64,000 nucleotides of DNA from Candidatus Ruthia sp. Cpac_8_S14 (GCA_021730205.1 CP072533.1:897380-961379), one strand, 5' to 3'; shown: positions 31,575-40,867, counted from the stretch's first letter. A program made the numbers and translations. Notes: generated by a model from the sequence alone, not told the origin.

Positions 31575-31966
31575 AATTATTACTCATTTTAGCCTTTAGC
31601 TTTAGCGCTCTAGTCAATCACAGTTTGGCGCAAACAACAAATATTACCCAAACAGTCAAAGCATTAGATGTTAAAGTGCTTAACCTTGAAATTAGTTACG
31701 AGTTAGGCAAAAACATCTTTGATATTAAAAATCAAGCAGACGACATCAAAAGCCAACTACTTTATCATGAGTACCAACTAGGCACACCCATCAGCTATGA
31801 CGAGCAATGGAGTAAGTCAGAACAAGCCATTCTCAATGTCAAAATGAAGCTCAAAGCATTAGAAGAGAAAGTCAAATTCGAAGGCGACTGGGGCAAAATA
31901 CGACTCAAACTTGGCCCTGAAGAACACTACCGAAGAATCAACCTAAAATACCAGTATGGTTTCTAA
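31562..31966 (+). CDS. hypothetical secreted protein (134 residues)
   Basis: An N-terminal hydrophobic stretch (FLKLLLILAFSFSALVNHSLA, about residues 3-23) ending in a likely signal-peptidase site (SLA-Q) indicates export. The mature part is charged and largely helical (VKALDVKVLNLEISYELGK; KMKLKALEEKVKFEGDWG). No domain is recognised. It overlaps the preceding membrane-protein gene by 13 bases and ends about 48 bases before tRNA-Ser. Confidence 0.6.
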   Translation: MVFLKLLLILAFSFSALVNHSLAQTTNITQTVKALDVKVLNLEISYELGKNIFDIKNQADDIKSQLLYHEYQLGTPISYDEQWSKSEQAILNVKMKLKALEEKVKFEGDWGKIRLKLGPEEHYRRINLKYQYGF

Positions 31967-31997
31967 AACTCGGCATTTAAATTTTAACAACTTAGCG

Positions 31998-32003
31998 TAT
32001 AAT
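31998..32003 (+). promoter_or_regulatory. probable -10 box of the tRNA-Ser (and thiG) transcript
   Basis: A perfect TATAAT lies 11 bases before the first base of tRNA-Ser. The -35 region about 17 bases upstream is only a weak match (ATTTAA). The discriminator holds CTCAC. Confidence 0.5.
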
Positions 32004-32014
32004 ATTTTTCTCAC

Positions 32015-32107
32015 GGAGAGTTGGCCGAGTGGCTGAAGGCGCGCCCCTGCTAAGGGTGTATAGGGTTTTACCCCCTATCGAGGGTTCAAATCCCTCACTC
32101 TCCGCCA
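32015..32107 (+). tRNA. tRNA-Ser (anticodon GCT)
   Basis: A 93-base class II tRNA with acceptor stem GGAGAGT/ACTCTCC, a long variable arm and an encoded CCA. The anticodon loop CTGCTAA gives anticodon GCT (codons AGC/AGU). It lies 19 bases before thiG and may share its transcript. Confidence 0.97.
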
Positions 32108-32126
32108 TTACTTAAAGAGCCCTTAT

Positions 32127-32906
32127 ATGACTGATACACCACTAATAATTGCAGGAAAAACTTACCACTCTCGCTTGCTGGTTGGCTCAGGAAAATACAA
32201 AGATTTAACACAAACAAAACTAGCAACTGAAGCTGCTGAGGCTGATATTATTACCGTTGCCATTCGGCGAATCAATATCGGGCGGGATAAGAACGAGCCA
32301 AATTTATTAGACCTTATCAGTCCCGATAAATACACCATTTTACCCAACACTGCAGGTTGCTATAGCGCTAAAGATGCTGTGCGAACTTGTCAATTAGCAC
32401 GTGAACTTTTGGGCGGACATAATTTGGTTAAATTAGAAGTATTGGGCGATGAAAGAACCTTATACCCCAATATTATTGAAACCCTATCTGCTGCACAAAC
32501 CTTGGTTAATGATGGTTTTGATGTCATGGTTTATACCAATGATGACCCAATCATTGCTAAAGAATTAGAACGCATCGGCTGTTGCGCCATCATGCCCCTT
32601 GCCTCACTCATCGGCTCAGGCCAAGGCATTACCAACCCAGCAAACATCAAACTCATTAAAGAACACGCCAGTGTATCCGTACTGGTTGATGCAGGTATTG
32701 GTTGCGCCTCAGATGCCGCCAAAGCTATGGAGTTAGGCTGCGATGGCGTACTGATGAACTCAGCCATTGCCAATGCCACCAATCCAGTCCTAATGGCAAG
32801 CGCCATGAAACACGCCGTCATTGCAGGGCGTGAATCTTTCCTTGCAGGTAGGATGATGAAAAAGGCTTACGCCTCAGCCTCATCCCCGATGGAAAATTTA
32901 ATTTAA
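32127..32906 (+). CDS. thiG: thiazole synthase
   Basis: ThiG builds the thiazole ring of thiamine from deoxyxylulose phosphate, dehydroglycine and ThiS thiocarboxylate. The 259-residue protein shows [12 protein letters not shown] (about residues 14-25), [16 protein letters not shown], the Schiff-base lysine in LVKLEVLGD (about 97-105), and [14 protein letters not shown] and the phosphate-binding [20 protein letters not shown]. Other thi genes are not in the window. It follows tRNA-Ser closely. Confidence 0.97.
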   Translation: MTDTPLIIAGKTYHSRLLVGSGKYKDLTQTKLATEAAEADIITVAIRRINIGRDKNEPNLLDLISPDKYTILPNTAGCYSAKDAVRTCQLARELLGGHNLVKLEVLGDERTLYPNIIETLSAAQTLVNDGFDVMVYTNDDPIIAKELERIGCCAIMPLASLIGSGQGITNPANIKLIKEHASVSVLVDAGIGCASDAAKAMELGCDGVLMNSAIANATNPVLMASAMKHAVIAGRESFLAGRMMKKAYASASSPMENLI

Positions 32907-32956
32907 GTTGCTTAACAACTTAGAGAAAACAACATACAAACCAACGAAAATAAAAA

Positions 32957-32991
32957 AACCTTAATTAATCTATTCTTAGATAATTAAGGTT
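32957..32991. terminator. possible bidirectional terminator after thiG
   Basis: The inverted repeat AACCTTAATTA / TAATTAAGGTT (11 bp, 13-base loop) lies between thiG and the convergent FRG-domain relic. No strong T-run follows on the plus strand. On the minus strand a TTTTTTTA run lies right after the stem, so it is better as a terminator for that strand. Confidence 0.5.
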
Positions 32992-33000
32992 CATACTTCT

Positions 33001-33440
33001 TTATCTTTTAAGTCTAAAGACAAATGGTTTGATACATTTAGAATTACTAGGATCCCAACCCCTGGTATTACCTGCATATTCTCTGTAAGAACAAATTGCT
33101 ACTTTATCACCTGTTTCACAAGGATATTGAAACGCGAGAAATACAGCGATATATGATAATCTATTCCAATCAAGCAAAGGTGTAGGATATCCGTGATGTC
33201 ATAGGTAGACCATGAATTCATAGTATTCAGGTAGAGATGGTATTCCAGTAATTACAAAGTTAATTTCAGTTGGCCAGTTAACTCCAAAGCATGACTCAAA
33301 AGCACGTTTTGTGGTTTTTATCTCTTTCGAAAACTCTCCCAATCCGACCAACTTGTAAGAGGGATGATTTTAATTGTATTTTCTTTTTCCGCCGTTGTTT
33401 TATACCCTAAAAAAAGTATGATTATATAACAACAGAATAA
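33001..33440 (-). pseudogene. decayed FRG-domain protein
   Basis: On the minus strand the fragments read SKEIKTTKRAFESCFGVNWP, IPSLPEYYEFMVYL, a TGA in place of glutamine/tryptophan, then HHGYPTPLLDWNRLSYIAVFLAFQYP and CSYREYAGN. The HHG.PT.LLDW segment and the following YIA.F.AF are the hallmark of FRG domains. These occur in uncharacterised proteins often associated with defence or abortive infection. Further frame breaks lie upstream. The relic sits directly after the DUF6172 gene. Confidence 0.6.
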
Positions 33441-33449
33441 AAAGATTTC

Positions 33450-33804
33450 TTATTTAATTTCATGTCTGACAAATTCAGAACTTAATCTAGAAAATTTTCT
33501 TCCTCTTTTCTCCTTTTCAGGTTTTTTAGTTCGTACACCAGGCTTGGACAGAATTTCTAAGAAAAAAGAATCCAAACCCTCTGCATTAGCTTTTGAAATT
33601 ACTTTGTTAATTTCAGAAATATGAATCACACCACAAGAAGCCTCGTCAGTACCATAGCGACAATCAAAATCCCAAAAATCTACCTCTTTAGGTAGTTTTT
33701 TATTACGCTCACGTTTAATATATTTTTTAAGCTCGTATTTAATAGCCTCAACCACTCTGGGTCTTTGTTTTTTTAGGGTGTGAAAAGCTGAATTTTTTTT
33801 TCAT
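33450..33804 (-). pseudogene. DUF6172-like gene with a one-base frameshift in an A-run
   Basis: The uninterrupted part (33450-33755, 101 residues) reads VEAIKYELKKYIKRERNKKL, VDFWDFDCRYGTDEAS and FFLEILSKPGVRTKKP, which matches the small DUF6172 family. The family N-terminus (MKKKFSFSHPK) is found at 33804 in another frame. It joins to RPRVVEAIKYE if one A is removed from a run of seven near 33773. Either the gene is recently broken, or polymerase slippage on the A-run makes some full-length protein. The function of the family is unknown. Confidence 0.65.
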
Positions 33805-33878
33805 AATATATCTAGATAATAGCAAGAGGTTAATTATATTATATTATCAAATTGCCTTACAAACTATAAAATAGATTT

Positions 33879-34988
33879 ATGGATTTTTCAAAGAAATTAT
33901 CAAGTCTTAAACAGAGTCATCTTTATCGCTCAAGAAAAACATCTGAGAATACACAAGATACTCAGATGATTATCAATGGAAAATCGTTGATAAATTTTTG
34001 TTCAAATGATTATCTATCGCTTGCCTGCCATCCACAAGTTAAAGAAGCATTCAAACAAGGAGTTGATAAATTTGGGGTTGGTGCTGGCGCATCACACTTA
34101 ATTAGCGGACATACACCGGCGCATCAGGCGTTAGAAGAGGCACTGGCTGATTATACCGGGCAAGAGAAAGCCTTGTTATTTTCAACGGGTTATATGGCGA
34201 ATATGGGGGTATTTTCTGCACTTAAAGATGAGCTTGATTGGGTGTTGCAAGACAAACTTAACCACGCTTCACTCATTGATGCTAATCATTTAATTGGCTT
34301 GCCACTTCAACGTTATTTTCATAATGATATTGAATCATTAAAGAAAAAAATAGGTAAGCAAACTGGGTGTGGATTAATTGTAACTGATAACGTCTTTAGT
34401 ATGGATGGTGATCGGGCTGATATTAAAGGCATTGAAAAAATTGTGAAAAAATCTAGTGCGCTTTTAATGCAGGATGATGCGCATGGATTTGGTATATTTG
34501 AGCCAATCATTCCAAAAAATTCGATTTATATGGCAACACTAGGCAAGGCTGCAGGTACAATGGGGGCGTTTGTGGCTGGTGATGAGGATTTAATTGATTT
34601 TTTAATCCAAAAATCACACCCTTATATTTACACCACAGCAATTGCATCCGCTTTGTGCGTTGCCACGTTAAAAAGTTTGGAATTGACTAAACAAGGTGAG
34701 CAGAATGCTAAATTATTAGCCAATATTCGTTATTTTCAGAATCTTTCTAAAACGTTAAATTTACCCATGATAAATTCTAATAGTGCCATTCAACCATTCA
34801 TTGTGGGTAGTAGCGAAAAGACAATTCACCTTTCAAAAAAATTACTAAGTGCAGGCTTTTATGTCAGCGCTATCCGCCCACCGACTGTACCAAAAGACAC
34901 AGCGCGTTTAAGAGTAACACTAAGTGCCAATCATACACAAAATCAAATTAAACAACTGCTCACCCAACTAAAACATGCTCTACAGTAA
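33879..34988 (+). CDS. bioF: 8-amino-7-oxononanoate synthase
   Basis: BioF condenses pimeloyl-ACP with alanine in biotin synthesis using PLP. The 369-residue protein shows NFCSNDYLSLACHPQV (about residues 37-52), FGVGAGASHLISGHTPAHQALE, VTDNVFSMDGD (about 172-182), DDAHGFG and the PLP-lysine context YMATLGKAAGTMGAFVAG. The order and length fit the family. It overlaps bioH by 14 bases, and biotin is needed by the OadA subunit encoded in this window. Confidence 0.97.
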   Translation: MDFSKKLSSLKQSHLYRSRKTSENTQDTQMIINGKSLINFCSNDYLSLACHPQVKEAFKQGVDKFGVGAGASHLISGHTPAHQALEEALADYTGQEKALLFSTGYMANMGVFSALKDELDWVLQDKLNHASLIDANHLIGLPLQRYFHNDIESLKKKIGKQTGCGLIVTDNVFSMDGDRADIKGIEKIVKKSSALLMQDDAHGFGIFEPIIPKNSIYMATLGKAAGTMGAFVAGDEDLIDFLIQKSHPYIYTTAIASALCVATLKSLELTKQGEQNAKLLANIRYFQNLSKTLNLPMINSNSAIQPFIVGSSEKTIHLSKKLLSAGFYVSAIRPPTVPKDTARLRVTLSANHTQNQIKQLLTQLKHALQ

Positions 34989-35688
34989 TACACAAGGTCT
35001 TGGGGCTGATTTGGTGGTACTTCATGGCTGGGGGTTTAATTCAGAGTTGTTTAACACTTTGATTAATGATTATAAAGATCAATACCGTATTACAAAAATT
35101 GATTTACCTGGACATGGTAGAAGTGCTAATGTTGATGGCGGACTTGATGAATGGAGTAATGAAATTATCAAAATTTTACCAAAAAATACTACTTTATTAG
35201 GCTGGTCATTGGGTGGATTGCTTGCGATTAGAATTGCCAGTAAAATAACCATATCAAGGCTTGTTCTTATTGCCTCAACACCTAGTTTCATCCAAACAAA
35301 CAGCTGGGAGTTTGGCATAAATTCAGACAATTTTGAGCAATTTTCAAGTGCTTTACAATTGAATTTATCTAAAGCTTTAAAACGCTTTATTAGTTTACAA
35401 ACTAAAGACAAGTCAAGGCTTGAAGCGCTAAATAAAGCCATTGAACAATACCCAGCAACAGCTCAAGCACTTAATCAAGGCTTGGAAATCTTACTTAACA
35501 CAAATCTAAAAAATAAATTTAAAAAACTAGCCATACCAATAGAAGTGATGCTGGGTAAATATGACACCTTAGTGCCCGTTAAAATCAGCCATTGGTATCA
35601 TCAGAACAACATCAAAACTTATGTGTTAGATACTGGACATTTGCCTTTTTTGCATCAAGATTTTGCCCTACCTCCCCCCCATCCTTAA
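34975..35688 (+). CDS. bioH: pimeloyl-ACP methyl ester carboxylesterase
   Basis: BioH removes the methyl ester that protects pimeloyl-ACP. The 237-residue alpha/beta hydrolase has VVLHGWGFNSELF (oxyanion HGWG, about residues 14-26), the nucleophile elbow LLGWSLGGLLA (serine about 80), and GKYDTLVP and DTGHLPFLH for the acid and histidine. The protein is short at the C-terminus. The final codons encode an odd ALPPPHP tail written in a run of seven C, unusual in this AT-rich sequence, so the last helix may have been lost. The active site is intact. Confidence 0.85.
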   Translation: MLYSNTQGLGADLVVLHGWGFNSELFNTLINDYKDQYRITKIDLPGHGRSANVDGGLDEWSNEIIKILPKNTTLLGWSLGGLLAIRIASKITISRLVLIASTPSFIQTNSWEFGINSDNFEQFSSALQLNLSKALKRFISLQTKDKSRLEALNKAIEQYPATAQALNQGLEILLNTNLKNKFKKLAIPIEVMLGKYDTLVPVKISHWYHQNNIKTYVLDTGHLPFLHQDFALPPPHP

Positions 35689-35720
35689 AGTTAAGTATAA
35701 TTCGAACAATACTTAACTTT
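35687..35720. promoter_or_regulatory. 12-bp perfect inverted repeat before purE
   Basis: AAAGTTAAGTAT (35687-35698) and ATACTTAACTTT (35709-35720) flank a 10-base spacer. The repeat begins inside the bioH stop codon and ends next to the purE ribosome-binding site (GGAG at 35721). A TATAAT sits across the first arm (35696-35701). It could end bioH transcription, sequester the purE translation start, or act as an operator over a promoter. These cannot be separated from sequence alone. Confidence 0.55.
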
Positions 35721-35730
35721 GGAGAAATTG

Positions 35731-36219
35731 ATGAGTGCGCTAGTGGGTGTTATTATGGGGTCAAAATCAGATTGGCCAACCATGAAAAATGCAGTAGATA
35801 TTCTCAAAGAATTTGGCGTGCTACATGAAGTTAAAGTGGTTTCTGCACATCGCACGCCTGATTTGATGTTTGACTATGCGTCCAGTGCGCTTGAGCGCGG
35901 ACTTAAAGTCATTATTGCAGGTGCTAGCGGTGCTGCGCATTTGCCGGGCATGCTGGCTAGCAAAACCATTGTGCCAGTATTAGGTGTGCCTGTTCAATCA
36001 CGTGCACTTAGTGGTCAAGACTCTTTATTATCCATTGCTCAAATGCCTGGTGGCATTCCTGTTGGCACATTAGCTATTGGTGAAGCGGGTGCTAAAAATG
36101 CAGGTATTTTAGCGGCGCAAATTATTGGTAATGAAAACCAAACCATCAGAGATGCAGTGGCTGCTTTTAGAGCCAAACAAACTCAGGATGTTTTAGATAA
36201 TTCTAACCCACAAGATTAA
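35731..36219 (+). CDS. purE: N5-carboxyaminoimidazole ribonucleotide mutase
   Basis: PurE converts N5-CAIR to CAIR in purine synthesis. The chosen ATG ([18 protein letters not shown]) follows GGAG by 6 bases. A TTG four codons upstream is less likely. The 162-residue protein has the phosphate-binding GSKSDWPTM (about residues 9-17), SAHRTPD (about 42-48), [15 protein letters not shown] and PVLGVPVQS. It is class I PurE, paired with purK 3 bases downstream. Confidence 0.97.
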   Translation: MSALVGVIMGSKSDWPTMKNAVDILKEFGVLHEVKVVSAHRTPDLMFDYASSALERGLKVIIAGASGAAHLPGMLASKTIVPVLGVPVQSRALSGQDSLLSIAQMPGGIPVGTLAIGEAGAKNAGILAAQIIGNENQTIRDAVAAFRAKQTQDVLDNSNPQD

Positions 36220-36222
36220 CGG

Positions 36223-37314
36223 ATGAAAGTTGGCATATTAGGCGCAGGCCAGTTGGGTAGAATGCTGGCTATTTCTGGCTATCCGCTAAATCATCAGTTT
36301 GGTTTTTCTGGTAATACACATGATGAGCCCTCCTCTTTACTAGGACATATGTTCGCACAGCAAGACAACACTAATAATATTGATTCTTTAGTGAATTTTG
36401 CTGATGTTATTACTTTTGAAAGTGAGAACACTGAAATTGAAATTGTTAAAAAAATTAACAAAAAAATACCTGTTTATCCTAATGAAAAATCCTTATTTAT
36501 TACACAACACCGTGGTCGAGAAAAAGTTTTATTTAACCAATTAAACATTCCTTGTGCGCCTTATCAAATAATAAACACTCTTGAAGATTTAAAAATAGCG
36601 ATTGACATAATTGGCCTGCCCGCTATTTTAAAGACTGCCATGGAAGGCTATGATGGCAAAGGTCAATTTTTAATACATCATCAAGAGCAAATCAATGACG
36701 CTTGGAAAAGCATGAAAGGCGTTGAATCAATTTTGGAAGGGTTTATAAATTTCAAACGTGAGCTGTCTTTAATTGCCGTTCGTGGTATTGATAATAGCCA
36801 TAAATACTATCCACTGATTGAAAACACGCATCATCAGGGTATTTTAAGGCTAACCATTGCACCCGCTCAAAATATTAATAAACAGGTTCAGGAAACAGCG
36901 CAACATTACATGAAAACTTTACTTGATGAAATGAATTACGTTGGTGTGCTTACTATTGAACTGTTTGAAGCTGAAACTGGCTTGGTGGTCAATGAAATGG
37001 CACCACGGGTACACAATTCTGGACATTGGAGCATTGAAGGGGCTAACACCTCACAATTTGAAAATCACATCCGTGCCATTACTGGTATGCCACTTGGCAA
37101 CACCGTGCCAACGCATCCATTTTGTGCAATGATTAATATTATTGGTGAACTTGGCGATATTGATACTGTGCTTAAAATGCCAAATGCACACCTGCATTTA
37201 TACAACAAATCTGAGCGCAAAAACCGTAAACTCGGTCATGTCAATATTATCGCCAATTCTCAAGTTGAGTTGGATGAGAGCATTGCAAAATTAAAAGACT
37301 TTTTACCTCAATAA
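36223..37314 (+). CDS. purK: 5-(carboxyamino)imidazole ribonucleotide synthase
   Basis: PurK is an ATP-grasp enzyme that carboxylates AIR with bicarbonate to give N5-CAIR, the PurE substrate. The 363-residue protein starts MKVGILGAGQLGRML and shows VITFESENTEIE, LPAILKTAMEGYDGKGQF (about residues 131-148), the metal site TIELFEAETGLVVNEMAPRVHNSGHWSIE and QFENHIRAI. It lies 3 bases after purE and ends just before the convergent glutaredoxin-like gene. Confidence 0.97.
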   Translation: MKVGILGAGQLGRMLAISGYPLNHQFGFSGNTHDEPSSLLGHMFAQQDNTNNIDSLVNFADVITFESENTEIEIVKKINKKIPVYPNEKSLFITQHRGREKVLFNQLNIPCAPYQIINTLEDLKIAIDIIGLPAILKTAMEGYDGKGQFLIHHQEQINDAWKSMKGVESILEGFINFKRELSLIAVRGIDNSHKYYPLIENTHHQGILRLTIAPAQNINKQVQETAQHYMKTLLDEMNYVGVLTIELFEAETGLVVNEMAPRVHNSGHWSIEGANTSQFENHIRAITGMPLGNTVPTHPFCAMINIIGELGDIDTVLKMPNAHLHLYNKSERKNRKLGHVNIIANSQVELDESIAKLKDFLPQ

Positions 37315-37317
37315 ATA

Positions 37318-37692
37318 TTAGCCAAAATGCTTATTTAAGTAAGCACTAATCTTATCAGATTCAAACATCCATTGAACCTCATTACTATCAGTAATCTTTA
37401 AACAAGGCACTTGAACTTTACCCGTTTCTTGTTGCATTTCATCTCGAAATTCACTGCCGATGGTTTGTGCATTACGCGTAACAATGTTTAGGTTTAATCT
37501 TCTAATTACTCGACGAGTTTTGATGCAGAACGGACAACCAAAAAACTGATACAACTCAATACTGGCAGTTTTCTTATCTGCTTTTTGCTGCTGTTCGCTG
37601 GTACGCTTAATCTTGTTAACTGGAATTAGCCAACTAATAAGAGCGATAATAACGCCTAAGCCGTTTCTCAATCCTTTTAATAATAATTTCAT
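37318..37692 (-). CDS. glutaredoxin-like / GST N-terminal-domain protein with a membrane anchor
   Basis: The 124-residue protein has a hydrophobic N-terminal stretch (about residues 10-24). It is followed by a thioredoxin-fold domain with the redox motif [16 protein letters not shown] (CPFC, cysteines about residues 53 and 56) and the conserved cis-proline strand KVQVPCLKI. This suggests a membrane-tethered dithiol oxidoreductase. It begins in a 4-base ATGA overlap with the end of folD, so the two are coupled. Confidence 0.8.
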   Translation of the reverse strand: MKLLLKGLRNGLGVIIALISWLIPVNKIKRTSEQQQKADKKTASIELYQFFGCPFCIKTRRVIRRLNLNIVTRNAQTIGSEFRDEMQQETGKVQVPCLKITDSNEVQWMFESDKISAYLNKHFG

Positions 37693-38522
37693 ATTTTTGC
37701 CTCATATGCGGTTAATGTATTTTCTAATAAGGCAGCAATGGTCATTGGCCCAACACCACCTGGCACTGGTGTAATCCAACCAACAACTCGCTTAACAAAC
37801 TCAAAATCAACATCGCCAACTAAACGACCATTATCCAATCGATTAATACCTACGTCAATCACAATGGCACCTGGTTTAATCCAGTCACTTTGAATCATCT
37901 TAGCAATACCCACCGCAACGACAACAATGTCTGCTTGCTTTAACTTACTAGAAAGATTTTTGGTTTTGCTATTGCAAATGGTAACTGTTGCTTGAGCATT
38001 TAACAATTCGCACGCCATCGGACGACCAACAGTATTAGATGCTCCTACTACCACACAATTTTTGCCCACTAAATCCACCCCAGTAGCCCCAAGCATTGTC
38101 ATCACACCCTTAGGCGTACATGGACGTAAGAAAGGCTTATTTTGCATCAGTTTGCCAATATTTTCACTATGAAAACCATCCACATCTTTTTTAGGAGAGA
38201 TGGCTTCAATGACTGAATTTGTATCTAAATGCTTTGGGAGTGGTAATTGCACCAAGATGCCATCAATTTTATCACTATTATTCAAATGCTCAATTTCAGA
38301 TAATAATTCTGCTTGGGTGGTATTGGCAGGTTTGTTAATTTTTTCTGAATAAAAACCCACCTCTTTACAAGCCTTGTCTTTATTACGAACATAAGCTGCT
38401 GAGGCAGGGTCCTTGCCAACTAAAATAACTGCCAGTCCTGGTTTTCTATCAAGCCTGTCAACTTTTAATTTAATACTTGCTCGTAAATTCTGTGCAATTT
38501 GCTTGCCATCAATAATGTTCAT
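37689..38522 (-). CDS. folD: bifunctional methylenetetrahydrofolate dehydrogenase / cyclohydrolase
   Basis: FolD interconverts methylene-, methenyl- and formyl-tetrahydrofolate with NADP. The 277-residue protein shows [26 protein letters not shown] (catalytic lysine and tyrosine, about residues 33-58), [28 protein letters not shown] (about 157-174) and the end [19 protein letters not shown]. It lies 3 bases after kdsB and overlaps the glutaredoxin-like gene. With gcvP and metF it serves one-carbon metabolism. Confidence 0.97.
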   Translation of the reverse strand: MNIIDGKQIAQNLRASIKLKVDRLDRKPGLAVILVGKDPASAAYVRNKDKACKEVGFYSEKINKPANTTQAELLSEIEHLNNSDKIDGILVQLPLPKHLDTNSVIEAISPKKDVDGFHSENIGKLMQNKPFLRPCTPKGVMTMLGATGVDLVGKNCVVVGASNTVGRPMACELLNAQATVTICNSKTKNLSSKLKQADIVVVAVGIAKMIQSDWIKPGAIVIDVGINRLDNGRLVGDVDFEFVKRVVGWITPVPGGVGPMTIAALLENTLTAYEAKI

Positions 38523-38525
38523 AAT

Positions 38526-39260
38526 TCAGCTTAACTCTTTTCTTACTTTATCTAAATCACGTTGCATATCAACACCATGCCCAATGCTAGCGCAAGCTAG
38601 CGCCACATGGATATCAAACCCTTCGTTAAGCACGGTTAATTGTTCTAATTTTTCAACTTGCTCATATGAAGAGCTGTCCATGATTGGGTATTGCTTGATA
38701 AATCTTGCTCGACAAGCATATATACCAACATGTTTAAAGCACAACTTTAAATCAAAATCCTTTGCCTCTCTAAAAAAAGGAATAGCGGAGCGTGAAAAAT
38801 ATAAAGCCTTGCCAACTTTACTAAAAACCACCTTGACACAGTTAGGATCAAGGTATTGCGTCTTATTAGTAATTTGCTCACACAAAGTTGCCATGTGCAT
38901 AGGACTGGTTGCTAAGTTATTAGCCACTTGGTCAATCACACTTGGATCTAGCATTGGCTCATCACCCTGCACATTAACGATAATTTCATCATCATCAATG
39001 TCTAATACCTCTAACACTTGTGCAACTCTTGAAGTGCCAGAAGTATGATATTCGTCAGTCATGCAAGTTAAAGCGCCAAAATCATTAGCGACTACTTCAA
39101 TACGCTTATCATCGGTTGCAATAATGACACGATTTGCACCACTATTGATTGCATTTTCATAAGTTAATTGAATCAAAGGCTTGCCATGAATATCTTTAAG
39201 TAGTTTGGCTGGCAATCTACTTGATGCGTACCTAGCAGGAATGATAACGGAAAAATCCAT
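38526..39260 (-). CDS. kdsB: CMP-KDO synthetase (3-deoxy-manno-octulosonate cytidylyltransferase)
   Basis: KdsB activates KDO with CTP for lipid A core assembly. The 244-residue protein starts [21 protein letters not shown] (signature at residues 6-21) and shows VIIATDDKRI, VNVQGDEPMLDPSVI (about 94-108) and KHVGIYACRARFIKQYP. It overlaps the Trm112-like gene by one base (TAATG) and precedes folD, within a lipid A gene row with lpxK. Confidence 0.97.
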   Translation of the reverse strand: MDFSVIIPARYASSRLPAKLLKDIHGKPLIQLTYENAINSGANRVIIATDDKRIEVVANDFGALTCMTDEYHTSGTSRVAQVLEVLDIDDDEIIVNVQGDEPMLDPSVIDQVANNLATSPMHMATLCEQITNKTQYLDPNCVKVVFSKVGKALYFSRSAIPFFREAKDFDLKLCFKHVGIYACRARFIKQYPIMDSSSYEQVEKLEQLTVLNEGFDIHVALACASIGHGVDMQRDLDKVRKELS

Positions 39261-39439
39261 TACTTTTTATCGGTGCCTTGCCCTAATTGACGCGCCTCTT
39301 CGACAAGCAAAATTGGAATGCCGTCTTCAATTGGGTAGGCCAAGCCGCTCACTTCACAAATAAGCTCATTACCTACTTGTTTAAGTGGGGCTTTGCTCTT
39401 AGGACATACTAATAGTTTTAATAGGGCGTCGTCAATCAT
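39260..39439 (-). CDS. Trm112 family protein (YcaR-like)
   Basis: This 59-residue protein reads [19 protein letters not shown], then [21 protein letters not shown], the pattern of Trm112/YcaR proteins. These are short zinc-ribbon-like proteins normally found between lpxK and kdsB. Only the CP.SK cysteine is kept from the full zinc ligands, as in many bacterial members. It overlaps lpxK at its start by 4 bases and kdsB at its stop by one. Confidence 0.92.
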   Translation of the reverse strand: MIDDALLKLLVCPKSKAPLKQVGNELICEVSGLAYPIEDGIPILLVEEARQLGQGTDKK

Positions 39440-40383
39440 AATTTAGTATCTAGTTTTTTAAAAAAATCATCGCTCAAATCAGCTTCAACTCGCAGGTACC
39501 ACATTTGATTATTTGCGAATTGAACACATTTTACACAATCTTTAGCAGTCATAAGAATTGGATGGTTATCTTCAAACGCTAAATCATTTTGTTGATAAAC
39601 GTAATGATCAGAAAACACATGTGACTCTAAGTGAACACCCAGCCTTATTAATGCATTAAAAAAACGTTGGGGATGTCCAATTCCAGCAACACCATGACAA
39701 CACTCACCTTTGAAATAATCCAGTGGTTTTTCTTCACCTGTTTGAACATTAACAAACATTTTTAATACCAATTCAGTGCTAAACTCACCTGCATGCAAGC
39801 CAGCATTATTAATCACAAAATCAACACTCTTAAGACGGGTGGTTGATTCTCTTAACGGACCTGCTGGTAAAAAAAATCCGTTCCTAAAACGTCGAATTCC
39901 ATCAACTACAGCAATTTCTATATTTCTATCCATTTTATAATGTTGCAACCCATCATCGCTGATAATTAAATCAACTTGACATTGATTAATTAAATCCTTA
40001 ACCGCTTGCACCCTGTTCTTATTAACCATCACTGGCAAATCTGTTTGCAAAGCAATAAGCAACGGTTCATCACCTGATAAATAAGCATTAGTATCCTTAT
40101 TCACTAACAAACTGCCTTGGTTGTGCGCACCACCATAACCACGTGATACAATGCCCACTTGCCTACCTTGCTGTTTAAAATGCTGCGCCAATACAATCAC
40201 AATTGGTGTTTTTCCTGTGCCGCCAACCGTAATATTACCCACCACAATTACAGGGTATTTAAATTTTTGAACCTTAAAAAAGTTAACTCGATAAAGCCAT
40301 CTTCTGAACACTGATACTACATAAAAAACGCCCGATACCGGTAGTAGCAAATAATTAATAATACCTCGAGTGTTTAAATCCAT
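39436..40383 (-). CDS. lpxK: tetraacyldisaccharide 4'-kinase
   Basis: LpxK phosphorylates the lipid A disaccharide at the inner membrane. The 315-residue protein has an N-terminal membrane-associated helix (about residues 9-28), the P-loop [12 protein letters not shown] (about 49-60), [15 protein letters not shown], and [16 protein letters not shown]. The order lpxK, ycaR-like, kdsB is the common gammaproteobacterial arrangement. msbA, often upstream, is not found here; a psiE relic lies there instead. Confidence 0.96.
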   Translation of the reverse strand: MDLNTRGIINYLLLPVSGVFYVVSVFRRWLYRVNFFKVQKFKYPVIVVGNITVGGTGKTPIVIVLAQHFKQQGRQVGIVSRGYGGAHNQGSLLVNKDTNAYLSGDEPLLIALQTDLPVMVNKNRVQAVKDLINQCQVDLIISDDGLQHYKMDRNIEIAVVDGIRRFRNGFFLPAGPLRESTTRLKSVDFVINNAGLHAGEFSTELVLKMFVNVQTGEEKPLDYFKGECCHGVAGIGHPQRFFNALIRLGVHLESHVFSDHYVYQQNDLAFEDNHPILMTAKDCVKCVQFANNQMWYLRVEADLSDDFFKKLDTKL

Positions 40384-40389
40384 TACTGC

Positions 40390-40811
40390 CTAATACTCGT
40401 TTTGAGTTTGATATTTTTTCTCAGTGAATTTCAACACTCCTGCAGCAGCAGACAATATCAAAATCGAAACAAGCATAATGAGTAAATTAAGTTTATCATT
40501 CGCCATCAAAAATCTCATGTCAACCACTAAGAAACGAGTAATGACTGTAATGGCAATAAATATCAAAAAAATCATTGGTATTTTATGGATTTTAAAATAA
40601 ATACCCGTCATCGCGCCTAACTCTAAATAAATAAAAGTAAAATATCTTTAAGTGGTGCAAAGCCCGATTCATGTTGCATAATAATCAAATACTCATGTGC
40701 AACTGACTAAACAATTGTTGCACTCACCACAAACAATCTCACAATATGGAACGTTTCAATAAGAATATCACCCAGTTATTTAATTTTATCTTTCATTGTT
40801 GAATTAGCCAT
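40390..40811 (-). pseudogene. decayed phosphate-starvation-inducible PsiE-like membrane protein
   Basis: Starting at an ATG at 40811, frames give MANSTMKDKIK, a stop, then LGDILIETFHIVRLFVVSAT, VAHEYLIIM, GFAPLKDILLLFI. After another frameshift a 73-residue open part follows (MTGIYFKIHKIPMIFLIFIA...TVITRFLVVDM). The arrangement of four membrane spans and the LELGAM-GIYFK.HK.P motif is that of PsiE. Three stops or shifts inactivate it. Confidence 0.65.
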
Positions 40812-40867
40812 ATATCCCCTTTATTTAGCTATTTATAAAGTGTTAATTATGACAAAATATCATCCTA

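Noticed and set aside
38413..39048. 211-codon plus-strand frame opposite folD and kdsB
   Set aside because: It spans the ends of two well-supported minus-strand genes and has no recognisable domain.
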